Below are positions 55,383 through 64,000 of a DNA stretch of 64,000 nt, piece by piece. Position 1 is the stretch's first letter, and each line of letters opens with the position of its first letter. A program made the position numbers and the translations under genes. A model generated the notes under the pieces. The model worked only from the letters and a program-made list of their open reading frames with translations. It was not told the DNA's origin and did no database searches. The stretch is from Termitomyces sp. T153 (lineage: Eukaryota > Basidiomycota > Agaricomycetes > Agaricales > Lyophyllaceae), in the NCBI GenBank assembly GCA_018296165.2, contig JACKQL020000184.1, positions 1 to 64,000 of the forward strand, read 5' to 3'.

Positions 55383-56880
55383 ATGCCAGCCCTACTGGAG
55401 GAGCACCTCTGTGCTAGAACCACCATGCCAGAGAGCAGGATGGAGGAACAGATCCTATCCAAAGTAGTTTTCCCAGAGTATCATGAGTTTGCTGATGTGT
55501 TCTCTGAAGGGAGTGCCAAAGAACTTCCCCTGCACTACTCTTACAACCACAAGATTGACCTCAAAGAAGGCACCTCACCCCCGTTTGGCAAGATCTACAA
55601 TATGTCCAAGATTGAGCTCTGGGCCCTGAAGAAATACCTCAATGACATGCTTGGCAAGGATTTCATATGCCCATCAATCTCTGCCATGGGCACTCTGGTC
55701 TTGTTTGCCAAGAAGAAAGACAGATCACTCCGACTCTGTGTGGATTATTGGGGACTCAATAAAGTCACTAAGAAGAACCAGTATCCCCTCCCCCTAATTG
55801 GAGACCTTGTTGACTGCCTCTGCAGTGCCAAGATCTACACAAAGATAGACCTCTGCTCTGGCTACAACAATGTCCAGATTGCTCCAGGACATGAATGGAA
55901 GACTGCTTTTTGCACCTGCTACAGCCTCTTTGAGTACCTTGTGATGCCTTTTGGAATGACTAACTCCCCCGCCACATTCCAGTACTTCATGAATGACATC
56001 TTCCACAACATGAACGACGTTTTTGTTATTGTGTACCTGGACAACATCCTAATCTACTCAAATTCACTGGCAGAGCACCCGGAACACATCCGCTGCATCT
56101 TGGAATGATTCTGGGAGTACCATCTCCACACCAAACCCAAAAAATGCTCCTTCTATATGATGGAGGTTGAATACCTCAGAATCATTATCACTCCCAACAG
56201 CATGCACATGGACCCTGCCAAGGTCAAGGCAATACTCAACTGGCTCCCACCGCTGAATATCAAGGAGGTACAGTTATTCCTGGAGTTTGCTAACTTTTAC
56301 CACCGCTTCATCAACAACTACTCTGGAATCACCAAATCCCTCAACTAGCTCACATGGAAGGACACCCCTTGGGATTGGGACAGCAAGTGCCAAAGCGTAT
56401 TTCTCCTCCTGAAGAGGGCCTTCACCTCCATCCTGGTCCTCCACCATTTTGACTCCTCCCTGCCAATTGTACTCAAATGCAATGCCTCCAATTACACCAT
56501 TGCTGGAATACTCTCTCAGTCGGACTCTGGAGGCAAGGATCTCTGCCCCATTGCCTTCTACACCTGCTCAATGATCCCCATGGAGCTCAACTACAACATC
56601 TACAACAAGGAACTCACAATTGTCAAAGCCTTCTGCTAGTGGCAGGCCTACCTCAAAGGATCTCCACACCACATCCAAGTCTACTCTGACCACAACAACC
56701 TGCAATACTTCACGACCATAAAACAGCTCAGCTGCTGCCAAGCTTGATGGTCTGAAACCCTCTTGGAGTATGACTTCACCATCCACTACCACCCCAGATG
56801 ACTTGGCATGAAACCTGATGCCCTCACTTGAAGGTCTGACATGTATCCAAAAAAGTCATTTGAAGCCAAATGGAACACAT
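55383..56880 (+). pseudogene. Gypsy reverse transcriptase and RNase H
   Basis: RT motifs are present in order: LFAKKKDRSLRLCVDYWGLN, NQYPLPLIGDLVD, YTKIDLCSGYNNVQI, TAFCTCYSLFEYLVMPFGMT and VYLDNILIYSNS. The catalytic YLDD reads YLDN, and RNase H CDAS reads CNAS (near 56480). Both are G-to-A changes at a CpG. DYRGLN reads DYWGLN (C-to-T at a CpG). TGA or TAG stops interrupt at about 56106, 56346, 56637, 56744, 56800 and 56830. A chromovirus-type RT with no possible activity. Confidence 0.85.
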
Positions 56881-58400
56881 TCAATCATTGAGTGGTAATC
56901 CCCCCTGAACATCTACATGCTGTGCTGATTCTAAATGAAGAAGGAATCCTTCACCAAATCAGAAGTGCACCCCCAGATCCCTTCTTCACCCAGCACAACC
57001 TCTGCAACAACTCCAACAAGTTGAGCATTGGAAATCCCTTTTTGCTGTCTCCAGACCACCACCTCCTGCTCTGAAGTGGACAAATTTACACTCTGGACCA
57101 TAAGTCCATCCACCTTGACATACTCTAGCAACACCATGATCACAAGCTCTGGGGGCACTCAGGAATTTGTAAGACCCTTCAACTCATTTTCCAGACTTAC
57201 TTTTGGCCAGGAATGAAGAAGGACATCACGTGATATGTAAGGGCCTGCGAACCTTGTCTCTGGGACAAGGTACCCCACCACCGCCCTCACAGATTGTTGA
57301 AACCTCTCGCCATTGGCTGGCATTCCTGGTCCTTAATATTGATGGATCATATTGTCAAACTCCCTGACTCCAAAGGTTCTGATGCAATCCTTGTTGTTGT
57401 TTGCTGCTTCACCAAACAAGCCCTCTTCATTCCCTGCCACACCACTGACAATGCTCTGGAGTTCGCCAAACTGTTCCTCAAGCACATACTCTCCAGGCAC
57501 GGACTCCTGGACAACATTGTCTCTGACTGTGGACCTCTATTCATATCCCATTTCTGGCAATTGCTATGCAAAGCACTCAAAATCAAAACCAGCCTCTCCA
57601 CTGTCTATCACCCAGAGACCAACAGACAAACAGAACAAGTAAACCAGATGTTGGAACAGTATCTCCACCTCTATGTTAACTATTTACAGAATGACTGGCA
57701 TGCAGAACTCCTCCTCACTGAGTTTACCTACAACAACATGCCCCACTCTGCCACCGGAGTCTCCTCCTTCTATGCCAACAAGGGCTACAACCCCCAACTC
57801 ACCCTATCTCTCAAGGACATCCCCTCCCACATCGCCCATGAAGTCACTGAAGACCTCCAATCCCTTTACCAGTTCCTCCATGATGAGATAAATACTGCCA
57901 ATCCAGCCTACTCCAAACATGCCAATGCCCAATGTGACCCTACCCCCAACTGGCCCCCTGGCACCTTGGTTTGGCTCAATCAATGCAACCTCAAGACCCA
58001 GAGGCCCTCTATCAAACTTGATCACAAATGCCTTGGCCTTTTCAAAGTCCTCTAGAAGGTCTCCATGCATGCCTACACATTCAACCTACCTCCAGGCTTG
58101 AAAGGCCTCCACCCTGTGTTTCACATCTAACTCCTTGAAAAACATGCTCCAGACCCCTTCCCTGGCCAACACCCCAGCTGACTGCCCACTGTCAAAGTCA
58201 AAAATGAGTACCACTATGAGGTTGACCAAATCCTCGACTCCTGCATGGTCTGTGGCTGACCCCAGTACTTGGTCTGCTAGAAGGGCTACAGACCTGAGGA
58301 CAACACATGGGAACCCTGAAAAAACCTTGATGGAGCCCCCAACAAACTCCAGGACTTCTATTGACAACATCCCACCAAGCCTCAGGACCCCTAGGACTAG
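56881..58400 (+). pseudogene. Gypsy integrase with C-terminal chromodomain-like region
   Basis: The zinc-binding part reads WGHSGICKTLQLIFQTYFWP and CEPCLWDK. The catalytic core has MDHIVKLPDSKGSDAILVVV (first Asp), IVSDCGPLFISHFWQLL (second Asp; Arg of SDRG changed to Cys) and PETNRQTEQVNQMLEQYLHL (Glu). A long open block runs 57294-58055. The tail has HPVFHI, stop, LLEKH and YEVDQILDSC, then KGYRPEDNTWEP, which is chromodomain-like. Chromodomains direct integration of such elements to heterochromatin. Confidence 0.8.
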
Positions 58401-59185
58401 CAAGTACAGATGGCATTAGTGGGCGTAACCCTGTCTCTGGATGTATCAGGGATTCAACTCCCATGAGTACCCTCCTATGTGTTTTCACTTACTCTGCTCC
58501 TCACTCATTCTGAGAACTTCTCATGCTCAGCAGAAATGCAAGGAGTCCGATATCGACAAGGCTACAAATACAAAATATAGAACTAGGGGAGCATGGAGCA
58601 ACAAGAAGCCAAAATCCAGAAAGCCCCTACTCCCCCTCCTCCGACTCTACCTCTGCTACCCTCCCCACCATGACCACTTCCAGCTGTGCCACTACTGTCA
58701 CCAGAACCTTGGGTTGTTCAGGGAGCAGTTTCCCCACATCCATTGCCACCTCCCACCATGCTTCGGAGTCTGCCGTTGCCCTCCACCAATGCCCCACTAG
58801 CAGACGCCCCATCTGCATAACCCCCTGCCCCAACTCCAGTGGGAGGTCTCTGGGCATCCTCGCCAGCCCATTGTGGATGGACCCCAATGCTGCTGACGCT
58901 CTGTCAAGGAGGATGTGGTGCTCCCTGGCCCAGCCTGTGGAAACAGGATCAGTTTGTAGGAAATGAGAAACAAAGAGATCACTTCTGGAGCACTCCCCAC
59001 TGCCCCAAGGCTGCCTCATTGGCGAGCCACTCCTGCTACTGTGCCCTCTCCGCTGCTGCCCGGGCTTCCCCAATGCTAGGCTTCTGCTGAGTTCCCCACA
59101 CCTCTGACCCCTCCAACCACTGCTCGGCCATCTCCGCCTGCACCGCCAATGGTCCTATACATGCTCGCAGCTCCTGTCAGAAACA
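58401..59185 (+). pseudogene. Gypsy 3' internal region
   Basis: Ser/Thr/Pro-rich frames (58523-58966, containing DPNAADALSRRMW) follow the chromodomain. Base composition is the C-rich strand bias of the rest of the element, and the bias stops near 59185, which I take as the end of gypsy DNA. No polypurine tract or LTR follows. Confidence 0.45.
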
Positions 59186-59568
59186 ATTAGATCTGCCAGG
59201 TCAATGATGCAGATTGACTCATGTTTTTGGTACAGCATCTTGATGCATCTCTTGTCCTCATGTGGTGTTACTCTTTCATCATATCTTTGCCACTCCTCCA
59301 CATTATTCCCTTGAGGAATAGGGGAGTACCAGATGAACTTTTAACATCCAGTAGAGTCAAGCAGGCCAGTCTATGTTTAGTATCCATTGCAAAGTTGCTA
59401 TCCAATGGATGTAAATCATGATCTGGAATGAATAGAGATGGTGCAGAATCACTATCCATTGCAGAATTTAGTGATATTCCTGGTGGAATGATGAGAGAGG
59501 GGGATCTCTCTGGTAGGTTGGTCTGCTATATGGATGTATGTTATATTTGCTGGTACATTATCTGCAGA
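59186..59568. other. Junction region between gypsy and KDZ-related DNA
   Basis: CpG-free sequence without a recognisable gene. A minus-strand frame near 59459-59268 is unmatched. Confidence 0.4.
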
Positions 59569-60411
59569 TCAGGCAGCTGAAGTTCTGCTGTTCAATCCAG
59601 CATCCAATGCAATAAAAAGAGGAAGGAGACTATCATCCTTCAGTACATTGCCATTGTCAGATATCACCTCCTTGTCAGACTCATCATCCATCACCATAAA
59701 CAGAGGAGGAAGCCCACTGTCATCCAGTTTGCCTCCACTGTCAGCCCTGTCACTATTGTCAGACTTGTCATCTGTTGCCATAAACAGAGGAGGAAGCCCA
59801 CTGTCATCTGGCTCCCCTCCACTATCTGACCCATTGTTTGATGCAATGAAGAGTGGTGGGAAATGTTCCTCATCTGATTCACTTTTCTCAGCATGAAACA
59901 GAGGTGGAATGTTGTTGAACTGGTATGGCTCAAAAGTCATACTCCTGAGGTCTGTACCATCAAACAATGGATTCTCAACATCCATCCATTCCTAATTACT
60001 TTGTGCCAGTGAGAAGAAGCTCTGCCAAACAATGGAAACAGGATGGGAAAGTGATTGAGACTGTGCTTGTGCTTGAATAGTGGATGATTTCTTTGTAGGG
60101 TGATAGATGAGCCCAGGATTCTTCCTACTTTTGAAGAAGAGGTGGTGGAATGGATGGCATGGATTGGAAGGATCAATGGCCTTGTCAAGCATTGATGGAG
60201 GCCATGCAGGTGATTGAGTGTCAGGCACAGAGGTTGGAGAGGCATAGTAAGATGGTATTGTACCATTGTTACTCATGGAATTGGTGATTGAGTCAATACC
60301 AGTGAGTTCTCCTAAGTGTGATGGCCCAATAGAATTGGCACCAGAGAGGTGAGCAGAGCTGGGTCTGGTGGACAGACTTGAAAATTGGCAGATTAGGTTG
60401 TTTGCTGTCAA
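59569..60411 (-). pseudogene. Acidic repeat-containing ORFs downstream of the KDZ transposase
   Basis: Two adjoining minus-strand frames (60411-59992 and 59985-59569) read a Ser/Pro-rich N-part. Tandem acidic repeats of the type DDSGLPPLFMATDDKSDN follow, with PPLF occurring five times about 25-35 codons apart, and a short last repeat. The frames are separated by a single stop at 59992. The repeated PPLF-acid pattern looks like a real protein feature, perhaps a second ORF of the KDZ element or a captured gene. Not recognised. Confidence 0.4.
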
Positions 60412-60769
60412 CAGAAATCTTGGTTCAGGCTGCTGATTAGAACCTGTCTAGAGCCAAGAGGGCTTTCCAGTGGATGCTGCCTTGGCTTGACAATTCTTCA
60501 TTGTGAGTTGCATTTTGATGGATGAGGAGACAACCCTCAGCAGTCTCATTAGTTAGGTGTTTGGTCTCAATACCTATATAGTTCCACCAATCACAGCTAT
60601 ACCAATGTACAACTTGACCTGGATGAGTGGGAACTGTCCATGCCTGAAAGGACTCCTAGACTTCTTGAGGGATGTCATCTCTGTCTGCCAGAGGGTACCA
60701 ATGGCTCAGACACATGATGAGGTCTGGAACATTGTATTTGATGTTGTTTAATGCTGCTATACCCAGATA

Positions 60770-61921
60770 TAGGAGAATATAGCTCTGGCCCAGATATCAG
60801 ATAAAGTACATTGCAATCCAAGACACCTTATCAATTTTTTATTTAGGTGTTGTAACATCTACCTACAATTCTTGTGTTCCTCAAGGTTGCCATAAATGGC
60901 AAGTGCTGCATGCCCTTGTGATTCAACATAAAATATCAGTTTTTGGAGACCTAGTAACTGTTGGTCAACTGAGGCTTGGGTTTGTAGAGCAGCAGTAGAG
61001 GCCATGTCAGAGTGCAAAGCTATTAGGAGTTGGCACAGTTATGAGCTAGTAGTTGGGGAAAGTAGGACTTTTACAGCAGTAGAATCAACAATGTAGACTA
61101 CACATGACATTGTCCCAAAGTATTAAGGTTGCAAATTGGCTATGAAAAGGGTTCCAGTTGGCATGGTGAATATGATGTGCATACCAAATCTGGTATGGCA
61201 AATGGGATGTGCATGGCAAATCTGGTATATAACATAATCAGCCATTTCTTCATCCCATTGTACTCTCCATTACAAAGGTGTTGTTGCCCTTTGAGGAGAT
61301 GTAAGATCATTGTATATCCTTCTGAACTTATGAGTCACAGGAGAACTCAGTTTAGGCCACATGGCCACCTTTTTGTCAGCATAGGCTTGGAGGCCTTTTT
61401 TCTTGGCTGACATGCCCTTCTTGGACCAGATTTCTGCCTGCTTAAGGGAATAGCAAACAGTCCATTTCATTTCACTGGTAACAAGCTGACATTCTTCTAT
61501 CCATCTATTTTGTTGTGCTCTTGCATGGAGATAGTACACCCAATAGACTGGTGAGATTGGTTATGAATTTGATAGCAGCAAATTGAAGAGGAAAGTGGGC
61601 CAATGCATTGACAACAAATAAACAGTTATGGTAAATAAACAGATATAGTGTTAGTGTTAGTGTTAGAATTGGCAGGCAGATTAAGAATGATACAACACAT
61701 ATCTGAGTGGAAAGAAACTTACATTCACAAAGAGTTTTAGGGTCATCTTCAAGGATTTCTGCCCAATGTGCAAGAGTAGCAGTTCATGCCATCTGTGGAA
61801 CTTCATTGAGAGTAGACCAAAGACTTTCAATTATCTCCCCAGCAATGTGGCCAACTCTTGAAATGAATGATGGGGCAAAGCAGAGAAAGCAATTTTCTTT
61901 GTGGCCATAGACATGAAGGAG
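60770..61921 (-). pseudogene. KDZ transposase, C-terminal part
   Basis: Minus-strand blocks read HVYGHKENCFLCFAPSFIS, VGHIAGEIIESLWSTLNEVP and LAHWAEILEDDPKTLCEC (61920-61710). After an intron-like gap come RAQQNRWIEECQLVTSEMKW and KKGLQAYADKKVAMW (61530-61360), and weaker homology follows to about 60900. These are C-terminal motifs of Kyakuja-Dileera-Zisupton transposases. A TGA after VPQMA stands where Arg is normal. The rest of the gene is on the far side of the solo LTR. Confidence 0.75.
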
Positions 61922-63014
61922 GTCAATATCACAACCTACTCCCTGGACCCCCAAACATCATTACCAACCTGCTTGCTTCCCCAAAGTTCCCCCCAATGCT
62001 CTGTCAAACTCCCTCAACCATTGTACACCCTTAGTGCCCACTCTAGGTAACTTCAACACTTCTCTGGCAAACCCCAATGGCCCCCTGGCTAACTCTGATG
62101 CCTTGCCCACAGCTGTTGACACTTCCCCTGACTCTCCTGAGCCCCTAGGAGCCTCCTCCACTGTTCCTGACTCCAGTGTGCATCACCAACTCATCTCCCT
62201 AGTTTACCTGACCAACTTTGGAGCATCATAATAACCCTGGAATGGCCTGCATCCTCAACTAATCCCATCAGAATATCACTGTGGCCCATCTTCTGATTAC
62301 AACCAACACTCATTGACTCTGCACAGCTCCATCAAGCCTCACCACCACACCTGCTTCCCCTGGAACTCTCCAGTAGTCAGTATATAAGTCATAGAGTAGC
62401 ACCTCATACTCGATTGTCTCTGTCTTGTGTTTTGTGTTCTATGTTGAATTTCCCTTCTTCTCAGTCTCCTGGTCTTGTCTCATTTCTATTTCCCTTATTG
62501 TCTTGTTATCATCTCATATCCCTGCTTGAATCTATTTTTGTTCTTGTTTCAATCTCATTTGACTCCATCTCCATTATTGTGTTTAAGTTCTTTCAGCCTT
62601 AACACCTTTACAAACTCCATGCTTACAATTATGAAACTCAAACACTCTTTAAACCAACTCTGGACCTTGCTATCTGCTCAGCACCAAAATCCATCAACAC
62701 CCATTGATCCCCCATCAAGCTTTGGCTCTGCTCCCATCACTAGCATAGTCTCTGCTTATCCTGCCCCTTCAATACTTGCTTCCAGACTTGTACCTGGCAC
62801 CTCATCAAGTCCAACCCTTTTCCCACAACTTATCTTAAACTTCTCTGGACCTCCCCAGACTTGTTTGGATTGCTCCCCATTGCTCACCCTCACAAGTCCC
62901 CCACACCTAGACTCTCTCTGAATGCAGAATTATCAGTGCAGGGAATCACATCCACCTAGTAAGGATTTGCCCAGTGTAGCTGAGCCCCCATGGTCAGCAG
63001 AACCTGACAGCCAA
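61922..63014 (+). mobile_element. Solo gypsy LTR with 5-bp target duplication, inside the KDZ gene
   Basis: The LTR at 61927-63009 (1,083 bp, TATCACAACC to AACCTGACA) is homologous to the 5' LTR at 49621. Flanks GTCAA (61922-61926) and GCCAA (63010-63014) differ by one C/T and fit a 5-bp target duplication. Both sides are KDZ coding sequence on the minus strand, so this is an insertion that later lost its internal region by LTR recombination. The first TG has become TA. Confidence 0.85.
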
Positions 63015-64000
63015 TTGCATAGTCAACCAGTAGATTATCTGGTAAAACTTCCCCCCCCCCTCTCTGCTAATTGTTTAAAAAACTTGACACACCACTGGCA
63101 TGCTATGTCATATACCAGCAAGAGACACTTAATAGATTCTATGTTGGTTGTCTTAAGTGCATGTGTGATGGAAAAGTCTGCATACACTTGGCCTTCACCA
63201 TGGGTTAAGTTTGTTACACTGTTGGGAGAAAAGCAGCCATGGCAGGTGCATGCTGTTGCAACAACTCCAGTAATGTTGCATGATTTGTTCAATAGTAGTG
63301 CCTTTTTGATAGCCTTGAATGTGTTTTCACAAGCAGCTCCCTGGCAATGGACCCACCATACAGCTGGAGTGGAGGTTGATAGCAGACAGTGGACAGCAGA
63401 TATTGGATGGTGCACAGGGGCAATTTGGATGCAAACATTAATAGTCAATCAATAAGGGCACATGTTAGCAATCCAAGAAAAAACTCACTGTCAGTCTATC
63501 CTTTACAAACTTAATATATTAATCAAGTTCATCCCTCCTGGGCATCATTCCTCTTCCTTTGGAATGGCATACATCCAAAGCAGGATTATGATGACAGACA
63601 TGATCTGCCTTGAAGTTTCCATCCATCATCAATGAGCAATTTGAACTTCCACTGAACTGGATCTTCTTCCTAGTTTGATGGAATATTCACTCCTGGTTCA
63701 GGGCAAGTGGGACAAAATATCACAAGCTCACTGCACTCTGGTGCTATTGGTTCTTTTGTCTCATCATGTCCAAAACCTGCCCATTTCAATTTTTTTAACC
63801 AGCACCATGAATGCAAAAGTTGTCATAATTCACAATAGAGGTTATCTACTTCACCTGAAGAAGCAATTGATGAAGTAATCCTTGCAAGTTCCTGCCAATA
63901 CTAATAAGCAGAGGCTTTGCACTCTAAATTAGTCTGATGAGAATTGTCCAGAATGGCTGTTGTAAAATATGTTCTGGTCTGGTCAACCCAGACATCTTGG
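63015..64000 (-). pseudogene. KDZ transposase, central/N-terminal part, runs off the window
   Basis: Minus-strand blocks read HDETKEPIAPECSEL and ILFCPTCPEPGVNIPSN-type sequence (CPTCPEPG near 63700), then a linker. The open block 63448-63035 contains VATACTCHGCFSPNSVTNLT, GEGQVYADFSITHAL and LLLVYDIACQWCVKFFKQL. The CP-CPxPG and YDIACQW motifs are diagnostic of KDZ transposases, which belong to the DDE group. Stops near 63680, 63620 and 63450 break the frame. The gene's start lies beyond 64000. Confidence 0.85.

Larger units (their letters stand above)
49621..59185 (+). mobile_element. Ty3/gypsy chromovirus, 5' LTR plus internal region, no 3' LTR found
   Basis: The element runs from LTR start TGTCACAACC at 49621 through gag, protease, RT-RNase H, integrase and a chromodomain-like end, all on the plus strand. 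After about 59185 the sequence changes to KDZ-related DNA without a 3' LTR, so the right end was lost. The LTR at 61927 is a separate solo insertion. Numerous TGA and TAG stops and CpG loss mark it as inactive. Confidence 0.85.

Noticed and set aside
61927..63009. 3' LTR of the gypsy element starting at 49621
   Set aside because: KDZ coding sequence lies on both sides and the flanks form a target duplication, so it is an independent solo LTR.

Overview
The window looks like a chromosome segment of a filamentous basidiomycete, probably an Agaricomycete. Genes are split by 49-69 nt spliceosomal introns, and the mobile elements belong to groups typical of mushroom genomes: Plavaka (CACTA-like), KDZ, Helitron, pogo/Tigger-like, Ty3/gypsy chromovirus and a Tad1-like LINE. 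All assignments come from reading the translations; no database search was possible.

Layout. 1-2.5 kb: short tandem repeats around a deleted Helitron derivative. 2.6-12.8 kb: the only gene-dense island, with an unrecognised 262-aa gene, a 348-bp MITE-like element, an INO80-complex Ies2/INO80B-type subunit, two intron-bearing tRNA-Gly(GCC) genes, a membrane-anchored short-chain dehydrogenase, homoserine O-acetyltransferase (MET2) and the E2 subunit of branched-chain 2-oxoacid dehydrogenase. 12.9-20.3 kb and 37.8-43.0 kb: copies of a segmentally duplicated cassette carrying an F-box gene, a nuclease-like hypothetical gene and a chimeric E2 pseudogene. The F-box copy at 39.6-41.4 kb is open (548 aa); the copy at 13.7-15.5 kb has a frameshift near its start. 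16.6-18.3 kb: a pogo-like element that has lost its catalytic core. 20.8-37.2 kb: two inverted copies of a DUF6698-like gene enclosing two inverted Plavaka copies and a large Helitron that inserted into one Plavaka reading frame.

43-64 kb is nested retroelement DNA: two inverted copies of a TG...CA repeat of about 1.1 kb (probably LTRs), a decayed LINE, a gypsy gag remnant, a gypsy chromovirus with gag, protease, RT, RNase H, integrase and chromodomain, and a KDZ transposase gene interrupted by a solo LTR.

The dominant signal is near-complete loss of CpG from about 17.3 to 36.4 kb and through most of 43.6-64 kb. Paired copies inside the window show CG in one copy and TG or CA in the other, and the same change explains many TGA stops and the lost catalytic residues of the gypsy element. 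This fits cytosine-methylation or RIP-like silencing of repeats. MET2 and the E2 gene are metabolic genes of methionine synthesis and branched-chain amino acid breakdown; I see no evidence that the island forms a functional cluster. I did not find a clearly new defence or biosynthetic system; the duplicated F-box/nuclease-like cassette is the least explained gene content.
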